From positions 156,697 to 220,696 of the forward strand of contig NZ_JAUMUI010000001.1 in assembly GCF_030530745.1 (NCBI RefSeq): DNA of 64,000 nt, given 5' to 3'. Origin of the DNA: Neisseria sp. Lineage in GTDB: Bacteria; Pseudomonadota; Gammaproteobacteria; Burkholderiales; Neisseriaceae. A model generated the notes under the pieces. The model saw only the letters and a program-made list of their open reading frames with translations, did not search any database and was not told where the DNA came from. Shown here in pieces: positions 34,548 through 43,963 of this stretch. Positions within the stretch are counted from its first letter, which is position 1; each line of letters opens with the position of its first letter. The position numbers were made by a program, and so were the translations under genes.

Positions 34548-35717
34548 TTATGCCAGCGCCTGTTCCAAATCGGCAATCAAATCCTGCACGTTTTCCAAAC
34601 CCACCGACAGGCGCAGCAGGCCGGGCTGTATGCCGGCTTCGAGTTTCGTTTCGGGCGCCATTCTGCCGTGGGTGGTGGTCCACGGATGGGTGATGGTGGA
34701 GCGCACGTCGCCCAAGTTGGCGGTTTTCGAGAACACTTTGGCCGAATCGATTACCTTCCAAGCCGCTTCTTGGCCGCCTTCCACTTCAAAGGCCACCACG
34801 ATGCCGCCGCTGCTTTGCTGTTTGCGCACCAATTGCGCCTGCGGGTGGTCGTCGAACCCCGCATAATACACCGCCTTCACCTGCGGCCGGGTGCGCAGCC
34901 ACGCCGCCACCTGCGCCGCGTTGGCCGCCTGTTTTTCCATGCGCACAAACAGGGTTTCCACACCGCTGAGCAACACCCATGCGTTAAACGGCGACAACGC
35001 CACACCTGCCGAATTCACATACAGGGCGATTTCTTTAATCAGCCCGTTCCGGCCCGCGATAATGCCGCCGAGCACCCTGCCCTGGCCGTCTATGCCTTTG
35101 GTGGCCGACTGCACCGACAAATCGGCGCCGAAGCGCAAAGGCTGCTGGATGGCTGGCGTGCAGAAACTGTTGTCCACCGCCAAAAGCGCACCCGCCTCAT
35201 GGGCAATGGCGGCCAAGGCTTCGAGATCGGCCACTTCGTTTAGGGGGTTGGACGGCGTTTCAAGAAACAGCATTTTGGTGTTCGGTTTCACCGCCGCGCG
35301 CCATTCGTTGATATCGGTTTGCGGCACCAGCGTAACTTCAATGCCGAATTTCGACACGATGCCGCTGATAAAGCCCGCTGTGGTGCCGAACAGGCTGCGG
35401 CTGGCAATCAGATGGTCGCCCGCCTTCAAAAACGTCAGCAATGCCGCCTGAACCGCCGCCATGCCCGTGGCGGTGGCGATGCCGCCCTCGCCCGCTTCCA
35501 AAACGGCCACGCGCTGCTGGAACGCCGACACGGTGGGGTTGGCGGTACGCGAATAGGTGTAGCCTTCCACTTCTTTGGCAAACAGCGCCGCACCGTGCGC
35601 CGCGCTGTCGAACTTGAAGCTGCTGGTTAAAAACAGGGCCTGGTTGTGTTCGTTATATTCGGTTTGGCTTTTCGCGCCGCGTATCGCCAGCGTTTCGGGG
35701 TGTAGTTTATCGCTCAT
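34548..35717 (-). CDS. metZ: O-succinylhomoserine sulfhydrylase
   Basis: PLP enzyme that forms homocysteine directly from O-succinylhomoserine and sulfide. The 389-residue protein has the Cys/Met-metabolism PLP fold: YTYSRTANPTVSAFQQRVA, the ring-stacking region ASRSLFGTT, LFLETPSNPLNEVADL and the PLP-lysine segment DLSVQSATKGIDGQGRVLGG. The MetZ-type N-terminus (HPETLAIRGAKSQTEYNEH) favours this over MetB. It pairs functionally with metX at 41761. ATG at 35717 is chosen over 35816, which has no family similarity. Confidence 0.92.
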   Translation of the reverse strand: MSDKLHPETLAIRGAKSQTEYNEHNQALFLTSSFKFDSAAHGAALFAKEVEGYTYSRTANPTVSAFQQRVAVLEAGEGGIATATGMAAVQAALLTFLKAGDHLIASRSLFGTTAGFISGIVSKFGIEVTLVPQTDINEWRAAVKPNTKMLFLETPSNPLNEVADLEALAAIAHEAGALLAVDNSFCTPAIQQPLRFGADLSVQSATKGIDGQGRVLGGIIAGRNGLIKEIALYVNSAGVALSPFNAWVLLSGVETLFVRMEKQAANAAQVAAWLRTRPQVKAVYYAGFDDHPQAQLVRKQQSSGGIVVAFEVEGGQEAAWKVIDSAKVFSKTANLGDVRSTITHPWTTTHGRMAPETKLEAGIQPGLLRLSVGLENVQDLIADLEQALA

Positions 35718-36027
35718 CGGAATGCTTTCTCTGCGTGAAATAAAACCGCACCGCAACATGCGCACGGCCGGGTGGAAAACGGCAAACATTTTGCGCCTAT
35801 TCGGTGCGGGTTTCAACCTTTGAAATGCTTTGAAAAATGCAGGTTTCTGTTAAAAGAAAAGGCAGAACCCGCAGCAACCGCCCGACTATTTTCATAACAA
35901 AATCATGAATATATCTTAACAAAGGTAAAAATAAAAATATAACTTGTTGAAAAAAAAAAAAAAAAATGAAATAATTTTTACACGGCAAAACCGCATAAAA
36001 CGACCTTACTGTAAAAGGACTTCAACC
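35718..36027. promoter_or_regulatory. intergenic region with an A17 tract in a putative promoter
   Basis: Seventeen consecutive A's (35950-35966) lie between a -35-like TTGTTG (35944-35949) and a -10-like AATAAT (35970-35975), spacing about 20, upstream of the lipoprotein gene at 36028. Length changes in the tract would move the spacing towards or away from 17, the arrangement of known Neisseria phase-variable promoters. No gene is present. Confidence 0.5.
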
Positions 36028-36633
36028 ATGAAAAACTTTGTATTCGTTATCGGCATTTCCTCCCTCTTGCTTGCGGCCTGCGGAAGCGGCGGCGGCGGTT
36101 CCGGCACGGCCGAAACACCCGACGGCACCCGCATCAATTTAAGTTTGAGCGATAACGGCTTAGTGGGCGGGCAGACTACAGACGGCAAACTGGTCGGCTG
36201 GAACCAGGATTCGTCTTTTTACGGCGCTTGGGTCAATAACAGCAACCAAGTTCAAGAGTTGCGTTACCAAGGCACCTTAACTCCGGAAAAAGACATTCCC
36301 AATTCAGGCAAGGCCACTTATTACGGCAACGCCGTGCGCAACGACAGCCTTACCGGTGATATCATCACCGACGGCACCAGCCGCGTTACTGTCGATTTCG
36401 GCAATAAAACCGTCAGCGGCGAAATTACCATGCCCGGCCTGCGCCGCGACATCACCCTCCATGAAGGCCGTCTGAGCGGCGCCCAATATTCAGGAAACGC
36501 AAGCGTTTTGGGCAACAGCGGCGGGCGTTACGAAGGCGGCCTGTTCGGTGCGAATGCCGCCGAAACCGCAGGGGTAGTTAAATTCGACAACAATTCGAGC
36601 TTGGATACCGCATTCGGCGGAAAACGTTATTGA
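36028..36633 (+). CDS. TbpB-like surface lipoprotein
   Basis: A 201-residue lipoprotein: signal peptide with lipobox LLAAC (Cys about 17), then a Gly/Ser linker (GSGGGGSG), and an eight-stranded barrel-type domain related to TbpB/factor-H-binding-protein barrels. The diagnostic C-terminal repeat is GGRYEGGLFGANAAETAGVV followed by DTAFGGKR. Such proteins are usually exported to the cell surface by Slam translocators and may bind host proteins; the ligand is unknown. AAAAGGAC lies upstream of the ATG. The A17 tract about 60 bases upstream may make expression variable. Confidence 0.82.
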   Translation: MKNFVFVIGISSLLLAACGSGGGGSGTAETPDGTRINLSLSDNGLVGGQTTDGKLVGWNQDSSFYGAWVNNSNQVQELRYQGTLTPEKDIPNSGKATYYGNAVRNDSLTGDIITDGTSRVTVDFGNKTVSGEITMPGLRRDITLHEGRLSGAQYSGNASVLGNSGGRYEGGLFGANAAETAGVVKFDNNSSLDTAFGGKRY

Positions 36634-36664
36634 TAAACAAAATCAATCAAAAAGGAATTTATCA

Positions 36665-37084
36665 ATGAAATTCAAACAAATCTTCGCCGTCAGTGCGGCA
36701 TCTTTATTATTGGCTGCCTGCGGTGCTACCGGCACAGCCTTTTCAGGCTTGGAAGAGCCTGCCGAAGGTCAAAGCAAACTATATGTTTACCGCACCAAAG
36801 CGCTCAAAGGCGGCGGCATACATTTTGATGTCAACGCCAACGACACCCCCATCGGCCACCTGCGCAACGGCGGCTATATCAGCACCGAACTGCCCCCGGG
36901 AGATTACGAAATATGGGCAAAAACCGAGGCGCGCCGCGGTGTAACCGTGCCGCTGCAGCCAAACAGAATCCAATGCGTCAAAGCCTCTGTCGGATTCGGC
37001 GCGTTCGTCGGCAGGCCTAAATTCCAGCATGTTCCTTTGGAACAATGCAAAGCCGAAATTGCAGGAACCGTGCAGAGCTTTTAA
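36665..37084 (+). CDS. DUF2846-like lipoprotein
   Basis: A 139-residue protein with a lipoprotein signal (MKFKQIFAVSAASLLLAAC, Cys 19) and a beta-rich domain of the DUF2846 type: KLYVYRTKALKGGGIHFDV, then GHLRNGGYISTELPPGDYEI. It probably sits on the inner leaflet of the outer membrane. Function unknown. It follows the TbpB-like gene by 31 bases with AAAAGGAATTTATC before the ATG, so both are probably one transcript. Confidence 0.78.
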   Translation: MKFKQIFAVSAASLLLAACGATGTAFSGLEEPAEGQSKLYVYRTKALKGGGIHFDVNANDTPIGHLRNGGYISTELPPGDYEIWAKTEARRGVTVPLQPNRIQCVKASVGFGAFVGRPKFQHVPLEQCKAEIAGTVQSF

Positions 37085-37100
37085 GTTTCGACCTTCGGAG

Positions 37101-37129
37101 AGGCCGTCTGAAAAACTTCAGACGGCCTT
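37101..37129. terminator. inverted DUS pair
   Basis: AGGCCGTCTGAA and TTCAGACGGCCT followed by TTTATT, between the convergent DUF2846-like and DUF815 genes; can act for both. Confidence 0.7.
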
Positions 37130-37149
37130 TATTGATAACGGGCTGTTTC

Positions 37150-38016
37150 TCAATCTGCCGCCCGCTCTTCGGGCAGCCTGCCCGCCCAATCGACGGCGAA
37201 CTGCCACGCGGTGCGGCCGGAGCGGCTGCCGCGCGTGAGCGACCAGTTGAGTGCGGCTTTGCGGGCGGTTTCGTCAAACGGCAGGCCGAAATCGGCCAAC
37301 CAGTTTTCCGCGGCTTGCAGGTAGTCGTTTTGGTCGAACGGGTAAAAGCTCAGCCACAGGCCGAAGCGGTCGGAAAGCGACACTTTTTCCTCCACCGCCT
37401 CTTTCGGGTGCACTTCGCCGCGGCTGCCCGTGGTTGCAAGGTTTTCGTCCATATATTCGGGCATCAGGTGACGGCGGTTGGAGGTGGCGTACACCAACAC
37501 GTTGGCGCAGCGCTGCGAGAGGCCGCCGTCGAGCGCGGTTTTGAGTGCTTTATAGGTTTCGTCGCCGCTTTCAAACGACAAATCGTCGCAGAACACGATG
37601 AACTTTTCGGGGCGCTTTTCCAACACGCCCAACAGAGCAGGCAGCGTAACCAAATCGGTTTTGTCCACTTCTATCAGGCGCAGGCCGTCTGAAGCGTATT
37701 CGTGCAGCAGCGCCTTAACCAGTGAAGATTTGCCCGTGCCGCGCGCGCCCGTCATCAGCACGCTGTTGGCGGGACGCCCTGCCAGAAACTGCTCGGTGTT
37801 GCGCACCAGCCGCCGCATCTGCGTGTCCACCGCCGCCAAACGGCCGAGCGGAAAAGTGTGCGGTTCGGGCAGGCTTTCGAGCACGCCCTTCCTGCCTATG
37901 CTCTGCCAGCGGTAAGCCAGCGCGCGCCAATCGGGGTCGGCGGCTTCGGGCGGCAGCAGGGTATCGAGGCGGCGCAGCACCGAAGCGGCGAGTTTGAAGA
38001 ATTTTGCGGGTTTCAT
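37150..38016 (-). CDS. DUF815 family AAA ATPase
   Basis: A 288-residue predicted ATPase: Walker A MTGARGTGKSSLVKALLHEY (about 89-108), Walker B FIVFCDDLSFE, and the sensor-type segment NVLVYATSNRRHLMPEYMDE, which is diagnostic for DUF815. The C-terminal part carries the arginine-rich LTRGSRSGRTAWQF. Cytoplasmic; its substrate is unknown. ATG at 38016 gives a typical family length. Confidence 0.87.
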   Translation of the reverse strand: MKPAKFFKLAASVLRRLDTLLPPEAADPDWRALAYRWQSIGRKGVLESLPEPHTFPLGRLAAVDTQMRRLVRNTEQFLAGRPANSVLMTGARGTGKSSLVKALLHEYASDGLRLIEVDKTDLVTLPALLGVLEKRPEKFIVFCDDLSFESGDETYKALKTALDGGLSQRCANVLVYATSNRRHLMPEYMDENLATTGSRGEVHPKEAVEEKVSLSDRFGLWLSFYPFDQNDYLQAAENWLADFGLPFDETARKAALNWSLTRGSRSGRTAWQFAVDWAGRLPEERAAD

Positions 38017-38163
38017 GGTTTTCCTTTTTCAGACGCTCAAACAGTCAGACAGATTGGCTTTATTTTATCCTGTTTTGCATGCAGGCCGTCTGAAAGAGGC
38101 AGAATGCTTTTCAAACAGCCTTTGTTATAATCTTTTCCTTTATCTGTTTCTGCATCATTTCAA

Positions 38164-39114
38164 ATGACCGCACCGAAAGCTTTCGCCCTGCTCGGGCCGA
38201 CCGCAAGCGGCAAAACCGGGCTTGCCCTGCAAATTGCCGAACACCTGCCCGTGGAAATCATCAGCCTTGATTCCGCACTGGTTTACCGCGGCATGGACAT
38301 CGGCACCGCTAAGCCCGCCGCCGCCGAACGCGCCGCCGTGCCGCACCACTTAATCGACATCGTTTCCCCTCTTGAAGCCTACAGCGCCGCCGACTTCGTG
38401 CGCGACTGCGTGCGCTTGGCGCATGAAATCGGCGCGCGCGGCAAACTGCCGCTGATTGTGGGCGGCACCATGATGTATTTCCACGCCCTCGCAGAAGGCT
38501 TGAACACGCTGCCCGAAGCCGACCCTGCCGTACGCGCCGCCTTGCAGGCCGAAAAGGCCGCACACGGACTCCCGCACCTCTACCGCCGCCTGCAAGAGTG
38601 CGATCCCGCCACCGCCGCGCGTTTGAAACCCGCCGACAGCCAGCGCATCGAGCGCGCGCTCGAAGTGTTTATCCTCACCGGCAAACCCTTGAGCCGCCAT
38701 TTCGCCGGGCAGCAAGCGCACACCCCGCCGCTCGATTTGCACACTGTGGCGCTGATTCCCGAAAACCGCGCCCTGCTTCACGCGCAAATCGGCAAGCGTT
38801 TCGCAACCATGCTCGAACAAGGCTTTTTAAGTGAAGTCGAACTGCTGCAAACCGAATACCCCGCGCTCACCGCCGATATGCCTTCCATGCGCTGCGTAGG
38901 CTACCGCCAGGCGTGGGATTATCTGGCGGGCGAATACGGCTATCAGGAATTTATCGAGAAAGGCACCGCCGCCACCCGCCAGCTTGCCAAACGCCAGCTT
39001 ACCTGGCTGCGCAAAACCCCGATAAACAAAGTGATCGATCCCTACGGCAGCGGCTGCGGTATGCTTCAGACGGCCTTAGCCGAAGCCGGCCGGCATTTCG
39101 GCGGCAGCGTGTAA
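38164..39114 (+). CDS. miaA: tRNA dimethylallyltransferase
   Basis: Transfers a dimethylallyl group to A37 of tRNAs that read UNN codons. The 316-residue protein has the P-loop [20 protein letters not shown] (about 9-28), the [16 protein letters not shown] motif with the catalytic Asp/Ser region, [15 protein letters not shown] and [18 protein letters not shown] at 38164. A downstream uptake sequence overlaps the 3' end of the reading frame (LQTALAEAG region), a common Neisseria feature. Confidence 0.96.
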   Translation: MTAPKAFALLGPTASGKTGLALQIAEHLPVEIISLDSALVYRGMDIGTAKPAAAERAAVPHHLIDIVSPLEAYSAADFVRDCVRLAHEIGARGKLPLIVGGTMMYFHALAEGLNTLPEADPAVRAALQAEKAAHGLPHLYRRLQECDPATAARLKPADSQRIERALEVFILTGKPLSRHFAGQQAHTPPLDLHTVALIPENRALLHAQIGKRFATMLEQGFLSEVELLQTEYPALTADMPSMRCVGYRQAWDYLAGEYGYQEFIEKGTAATRQLAKRQLTWLRKTPINKVIDPYGSGCGMLQTALAEAGRHFGGSV

Positions 39115-39204
39115 TTTGTTGACAATCTTTCCCCGCAACGGTTGTAATTTTATTAAAATAACCCAAGCTTTAACGCCTGAAATAAAACACCTCCTCCAAA
39201 CGAG

Positions 39205-41217
39205 ATGAAGAAAAACAGCATCAAACCCACACTTTACGCACTGTTGGGCAAACATGCCGACAACCCCGATTTCGTAGCCGTACTCAACGCCCTAACCGAT
39301 TTCCTGCGCAAGGGCGGCATCAAACGCGCCCCGGCGCGCATTGGTGCGCTGATTGAAGTTTTCGGTGAAAACGAAGCTCTGTGCCACCGGTTTGCCAAAC
39401 GCTTTTACACCTGGCTCGCGCAAGTGCGCATCTATCCCGCACTGGTGGGTTTGGGCATTTTTTCGCGCAGCGGTTTCGCGCGCGAAATGGGGATTCGCCT
39501 CTACGAGCGCTTCAACCCTTCTTATAAAGATTTAAACAACCTGCACGATATTTTTCTTTATCTCTTCCACTCGAAAAACGACGGCAGATGGCTTGCAGCC
39601 GTGTCGGCCAAACAATGGCTGAAACTCTACCGCCTGATCAGAAACCACGCCGACACCGCCGCCGTTCAGGCGGCCTCGCGCCAGCTCGCGCAGGCACGCC
39701 TGCACGCTTTGGAAATGCTTTCCGTGTGGGTAGCCGCCGAGGCGCTCGATCAGGATTTGATCCGCATCGAACCGCGCCTGCTCGACACCAACTCCGCCTT
39801 TATCGCCCTCCAGCGCGAAACCGCCAAACTGGCCGAACACTACCAAACCGAAACCTCCCCCTACGACACCGCCCATATCGAAGTGATGCTCGACCAATGC
39901 CGCAGCCAGATAGAGCGCCTGCGCCGCCGCGGCACGGGGGCAGGTTCCGGCTCTTCGGTGAAAGTCGCCCACCTGATCGAACGGCTGGCGCAAACCGTAG
40001 AGCGGCTCGAACTGCTGCTCAATATCCAAACCGGCAGCCACCCCGAATACCACACCGCCGTTCTGCTCAGCTCGATGACCACCGCCGCCGTCGAACAGCA
40101 CAGCACCGATCAATTGTGGCACAGCAGCGTGAAAATGCTGGCCAAAAGCATCACCGAAAACAAAAGCAACCGCGGCGGGCACTACATCACCCGCAACCGC
40201 AGCGAATATTTCGCCATGCTGCGTTCGGCGGCCGGCGGCGGCGTGCTGATTGCCCTGATGGCGCTGAACAAAATCCACATCGGCGGCATGGGCCTAAGCG
40301 AATTCACCACATCGCTGCTCAGCGGCCTGAACTACGGCTTAGGGTTCATGATGATCCAACTTCTGGGCCTAACCGTTGCCACCAAACAGCCCGCCATGAC
40401 CGCCGCCAGCTTTGCCGAACAGGTAGAACACAACGAAAAGGGCCGCGCCGTTGATGTGAAACTCGCTTCGCTGCTGATAGACGTGGTGCGCTCGCAAAGC
40501 GTGGCCGTGTTCGGCAACGTCAGCGTGGCCGTGCTGCTGGCCGCACTGGTTTCGGTGGCATTTGCCGCCAACACCGGCACGCCGATTCTGAACGCCGGCA
40601 ACGTTGCCTACCAACTCAAATCGGTGCGCCCGTTCACCGAGCCTACCCTGTGGTATGCCGCCATTGCCGGCGTGTGGCTGTTTTGCTCGGGCATCATCGC
40701 GGGCTTTTTCGACAACCGCGCCGACTATCTCGACCTGCGCCGCCGCCTCACCGTCAACCCGCTGCTCAGAAAAACCGTGCCGCTGCACGCGCGCCAGCGT
40801 TTCGGCGACTATATCCACCGCAACTACGGCTCGATGATGGGCAACTTCATTTTCGGCATGCTGCTGGGCATGACCGGCTACGTCGGCCACCTGCTCGACC
40901 TGCCGCTCGATATCCGCCATGTGGCGTTCTCATCGGCCAACATCGGCTATGCCGCCGTAAGCGGCAATCTCGGTTTTGCCGCCTTTATGATTACCCTTGC
41001 CGGCGTGCTGCTCATCGGCCTGGTCAACCTGCTGGTGAGCTTCACCCTCGCCCTCACCGTTGCCCTGCGCGCCCGCGGCACCCGTATCGAAAGTGTGCCC
41101 GCCCTCTTAAAAAGCACCTGGCTGCAAATCAAAGCCAACCCCCTGCACTTGTTTTTCCCCGTGCAAATCGTGGCGGATGCTGCCAAAGGCAGCAAGGCCG
41201 GGCACAAGCAGTCCTAA
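39205..41217 (+). CDS. gcr: Gcr-type predicted site-specific recombinase, membrane protein
   Basis: A 670-residue protein of the family long annotated as site-specific recombinase in Neisseria. The N-terminal ~330 residues are soluble and helical (KKNSIKPTLYALLGKHADN, FSRSGFAREMGIRLYERFNP). The C-terminal half has about six to seven membrane spans (GGGVLIALMALNKIHIGG, ALLAALVSVAFAANTGTP, MLLGMTGYVGHLLDLPL). I see no tyrosine or serine recombinase catalytic motif, so the recombinase label is doubtful and a membrane function is at least as likely. ATG at 39205. Confidence 0.8.
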   Translation: MKKNSIKPTLYALLGKHADNPDFVAVLNALTDFLRKGGIKRAPARIGALIEVFGENEALCHRFAKRFYTWLAQVRIYPALVGLGIFSRSGFAREMGIRLYERFNPSYKDLNNLHDIFLYLFHSKNDGRWLAAVSAKQWLKLYRLIRNHADTAAVQAASRQLAQARLHALEMLSVWVAAEALDQDLIRIEPRLLDTNSAFIALQRETAKLAEHYQTETSPYDTAHIEVMLDQCRSQIERLRRRGTGAGSGSSVKVAHLIERLAQTVERLELLLNIQTGSHPEYHTAVLLSSMTTAAVEQHSTDQLWHSSVKMLAKSITENKSNRGGHYITRNRSEYFAMLRSAAGGGVLIALMALNKIHIGGMGLSEFTTSLLSGLNYGLGFMMIQLLGLTVATKQPAMTAASFAEQVEHNEKGRAVDVKLASLLIDVVRSQSVAVFGNVSVAVLLAALVSVAFAANTGTPILNAGNVAYQLKSVRPFTEPTLWYAAIAGVWLFCSGIIAGFFDNRADYLDLRRRLTVNPLLRKTVPLHARQRFGDYIHRNYGSMMGNFIFGMLLGMTGYVGHLLDLPLDIRHVAFSSANIGYAAVSGNLGFAAFMITLAGVLLIGLVNLLVSFTLALTVALRARGTRIESVPALLKSTWLQIKANPLHLFFPVQIVADAAKGSKAGHKQS

Positions 41218-41250
41218 AATCCCGCACGGCTGATCCGGGCAAAAGCAAAC

Positions 41251-41278
41251 AGGCCGTCTGAAAATTTTCAGACGGCCT
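41251..41278. terminator. inverted DUS pair
   Basis: AGGCCGTCTGAAAA and TTTTCAGACGGCCT between the convergent gcr gene and the small membrane-protein gene at 41305. Confidence 0.7.
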
Positions 41279-41304
41279 GCCCGATTGCAAAATTCAAAAC
41301 AGCC

Positions 41305-41481
41305 TCACCACGCACCCAGCACATACCACACCAGCACCGCCAGCGCCGCCGCCAAAAACACCCACGCGCTGATTTGCACGATTTCGTGCAGGGCGCGTTT
41401 CTGCCTGCGGTTAAACAGGCGGTGCACCACCAGAGCAACCAGCGCAATCAGAAACGCAATGCGTAAAATGCGGCCTATCAT
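41305..41481 (-). CDS. small two-span membrane protein
   Basis: A 58-residue protein starting MIGRILRIAFLIALVALVVH, with a first span at about 5-20, a basic loop HRLFNRRQKRALHEIVQ and a second span SAWVFLAAALAVLVWYVLGA. The stop is at 41305-41307. The clean two-span layout with a positively charged loop and good Neisseria-like codon use argue that it is real. Function unknown. Confidence 0.6.
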   Translation of the reverse strand: MIGRILRIAFLIALVALVVHRLFNRRQKRALHEIVQISAWVFLAAALAVLVWYVLGAW

Positions 41482-41617
41482 AATATTCCGTTTCCCAAGC
41501 TCGCCGCAGAGGCCGTCTGAAAGATTCGGATTTCAGACGGCCCCTGCAAAGCGTACACACAAAAACAGCGGCATATCCGCCGCAGCCGTATGCGCACACA
41601 AATCAAAACCAAACCGC

Positions 41618-41725
41618 TATAGCGGAAAAAACTTTATTTCTGCCACGGCGTTGCTGCGCCTTGCCGTACTATTTGTACTGTCTGCGGCTTGCTGCCTTGT
41701 GGCAGAAATAAGTTTTTCCGCTATA
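41618..41725. repeat. Correia element
   Basis: A 108-bp element with TATAGCGGAAAAA termini in inverse orientation at both ends and the unmistakable Correia core (CGTACTATTTGTACTGTCTG). It lies just upstream of metX. Its right end creates TATAAT with the flanking DNA (41724-41729), so it may act as a metX promoter. Correia elements are also known substrates for RNase III and integration-host-factor binding; neither is shown here. Confidence 0.88.
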
Positions 41726-41729
41726 TAAT
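41724..41729 (+). promoter_or_regulatory. candidate -10 box of metX made at the Correia element boundary
   Basis: TATAAT is formed by the last TATA of the element plus flanking AT, 32 bases before the metX ATG. A -35 at the proper distance is weak. Confidence 0.45.
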
Positions 41730-41760
41730 AGCCGTTTTCCCGAATTTGCGCCTGCCCGCC

Positions 41761-42903
41761 ATGACCGACAAAGCCGACGTTTGGATTGTAACCCCGCAGA
41801 AAATCGCGTTTGAAACGCCGCTCACCCTGCAAAACGGCCAAACCCTGCCGCGCTTCGATTTGATGGTCGAAACCTACGGCACGCTCAACGCGGGCAAATC
41901 CAACGCCGTATTGGTCTGCCACGCCCTTTCGGGCAACCACCACGTTGCCGGCCGCCATTCGCCCGACGACAAACACCCCGGCTGGTGGGACAACATGGTC
42001 GGCCCCGGCAAACCCATCGACACCGACCGTTTTTTCGTGGTGGGGCTGAACAACCTCGGCGGCTGCCACGGCAGCACCGGCCCCTTGAGCACCAACCCCG
42101 AAACCGGCGGAGAATACGGCGCCGACTTCCCCGTGGTAACGGTGAAAGACTGGGTGCAAAGCCAAGCCCTTTTGGCTGATCATTTCGGCATCAGGCAATG
42201 GGCGGCCGTTGTCGGCGGCAGCTTGGGCGGAATGCAGGCCCTGCAATGGACGATAGACTTCCCCGACCGCGTGCGCCACGCCCTCGTGATTGCCTCGGCC
42301 ACCCGCCTTTCCGCACAAAACATCGCCTTTAACGATGTAGCCCGCCAAGCCATCATCACAGACCCCGATTTCCACGACGGCCACTACCGCCGCCATCAAA
42401 CCATTCCCCGCCGCGGCCTGCGCATCGCCCGCATGATGGGGCATATCACCTACCTTGCCGAACAGGGTTTGGGCAGAAAATTCGGCCGCAATATGCACGC
42501 CGACGGCTATCAATACAGCTACGACGTTGAATTCGAAGTCGAATCCTACCTGCGCTATCAGGGCGACAAATTCGCCGAACGCTTCGATGCCAACACCTAT
42601 CTGCGCATGACCAAAGCGTTGGATTATTTCGCCCCTGCCGCCGAGTTCGGCAACGATTTGGTGGCCACCCTCAAAACCGTGCAGGCCAAATTTTTCGTAG
42701 CCAGCTTCAGCACCGACTGGCGTTTCGCCCCCGCCCGCTCGCGCGCACTGGTGAAACATTTGGTGAAAGCCGGAAAAAGTGTGCAGTATATCGAAGTGGA
42801 GTCGCACCACGGCCACGATGCCTTTCTGATGACCGACGAACCCTATATCCGCGCCGTGCGCGCCTATATGAACAACGTAGCCGAGGAGTGCCGCCGTGAC
42901 TGA
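41761..42903 (+). CDS. metX: homoserine O-acyltransferase MetX
   Basis: Activates homoserine for methionine synthesis (O-succinyl rather than O-acetyl is likely given the MetZ partner). The 380-residue alpha/beta hydrolase has the nucleophile elbow [12 protein letters not shown] (about Ser 144), an upstream [11 protein letters not shown] and the catalytic His in SHHGHDAFL near residue 350. ATG at 41761 gives the family N-terminus; an in-frame start at 41689 lies inside the Correia element and is rejected. metW follows with a 8-base overlap. Confidence 0.94.
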   Translation: MTDKADVWIVTPQKIAFETPLTLQNGQTLPRFDLMVETYGTLNAGKSNAVLVCHALSGNHHVAGRHSPDDKHPGWWDNMVGPGKPIDTDRFFVVGLNNLGGCHGSTGPLSTNPETGGEYGADFPVVTVKDWVQSQALLADHFGIRQWAAVVGGSLGGMQALQWTIDFPDRVRHALVIASATRLSAQNIAFNDVARQAIITDPDFHDGHYRRHQTIPRRGLRIARMMGHITYLAEQGLGRKFGRNMHADGYQYSYDVEFEVESYLRYQGDKFAERFDANTYLRMTKALDYFAPAAEFGNDLVATLKTVQAKFFVASFSTDWRFAPARSRALVKHLVKAGKSVQYIEVESHHGHDAFLMTDEPYIRAVRAYMNNVAEECRRD

Positions 42904-43480
42904 GCTGCGCGACGACTTACAATTGATTTACGGTTGGATTCCCGCCGGCAGCCGCGTGCTGGATTTAGGCTGCGGCAAAGGCGAGCTGCTTTCCGCCCTG
43001 ATTCGGGAAAAAAACTGCAGCGGCTACGGCGTGGAAATCGACACCGAGGGCGTGCTCGCCTCGATGGAACGCGGCATCAACGTGATACAGGCCGATTTGG
43101 AACAAGGCTTGCAGGATTTCGATGCCGACAGCTTCGACATCATCGTGTTGAGCCAAACCATACAGGCCATGCAGAACACCGAAACCATTCTGCAAGACCT
43201 CACCCGCGTGGCCAAACAGGCCATCGTATCGTTCCCCAATTTCGGCTACTGGAAAAACCGCCTGCAAATCGGCCTGTTGGGCCATATGCCGGTGAGCGAG
43301 CGCATGCCCTACCAATGGTATAACACGCCCAATATCCACTGGTGCACCCTGCAGGATTTCGACCGCCTGTGCGCCAAAAACCATATCCGCGTACTGGAAC
43401 GCACGGTGATGACCGCAGGCCGGCGCATCAACATCCTGCCCAACCTGCTCGGCAGCCTGGCGTTTTACCGCGTGGGCTAG
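42896..43480 (+). CDS. metW: methionine biosynthesis protein MetW
   Basis: A 194-residue SAM-methyltransferase-fold protein that travels with metX in proteobacteria and supports MetX activity. The motif I is [18 protein letters not shown] (about 21-38), followed by YGVEIDTEG and the MetW-typical [20 protein letters not shown]. The start is GTG at 42896, overlapping the metX stop, with GAGGAG seven to twelve bases upstream. Confidence 0.93.
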   Translation: MTELRDDLQLIYGWIPAGSRVLDLGCGKGELLSALIREKNCSGYGVEIDTEGVLASMERGINVIQADLEQGLQDFDADSFDIIVLSQTIQAMQNTETILQDLTRVAKQAIVSFPNFGYWKNRLQIGLLGHMPVSERMPYQWYNTPNIHWCTLQDFDRLCAKNHIRVLERTVMTAGRRINILPNLLGSLAFYRVG

Positions 43481-43514
43481 TTTGGTTTTGAGGTTGCTGT
43501 TAACAGACAACCAG

Positions 43515-43542
43515 AGGCCGTCTGAAAGTTTTCAGACGGCCT
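43515..43542. terminator. inverted DUS pair
   Basis: AGGCCGTCTGAAA and TTTCAGACGGCCT between the convergent metW and PAS-protein genes. Confidence 0.68.
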
Positions 43543-43577
43543 CTGTTTGCTTCGGGCATGGCATCTTTAATCTCAGT

Positions 43578-43946
43578 TTATCCTTTCGGCGCTGCCGCAC
43601 GGGCGATTGACAATGCCCCTTTCTGCCCCGTTTCTTCATCAACCACCACACAAAAACCCACTTCGGCATAAATATATCCGCCGGCTTTGTTTAACGCCTT
43701 GGTGCGCGCTGGCTTGCCACCGTGTTTGGTTCTGCCCGTTTCGATGGCGGCATAAAACCCCCGCCAATGCGGTTCGCGCAGATGTTCGGGAATAATAATA
43801 TCGAGGCTTCGGCCGACGGCTTCTTCGGCGCTGAAACCGAACAGCATTTCAGAGGCGCGGTTCCAAAAACGGATAATGCCCGTTTGGTCGGCGTAGATAA
43901 CCGAATCGGTGGCTTGTTCGAGCATGGCTTGATAAGGCAGGTTCAT
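43578..43946 (-). CDS. single PAS-domain protein
   Basis: A 122-residue protein consisting of one PAS domain: ATDSVIYADQTGIIRFWNRA, then MLFGFSAEEAVGRSLDIIIP and the closing strands YIYAEVGFCVVVDEE. It has no output domain, so it may sense a ligand or redox state and signal by protein contact. ATG at 43946 (GGAACCCTGCC upstream). Its upstream region carries a MITE-like element. Confidence 0.82.
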   Translation of the reverse strand: MNLPYQAMLEQATDSVIYADQTGIIRFWNRASEMLFGFSAEEAVGRSLDIIIPEHLREPHWRGFYAAIETGRTKHGGKPARTKALNKAGGYIYAEVGFCVVVDEETGQKGALSIARAAAPKG

Positions 43947-43963
43947 GGCAGGGTTCCTTTTTT

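Noticed and set aside
35944-36027. An upstream extension of the TbpB-like lipoprotein reading through the A17 tract (MLKKKKKNEIIF).
   Set aside because: It would destroy the lipoprotein signal peptide; the tract is better explained as part of the promoter.
37045-37692. A 215-codon plus-strand frame overlapping the DUF815 gene.
   Set aside because: Antisense shadow; it starts inside the DUF2846-like gene and has no family features.
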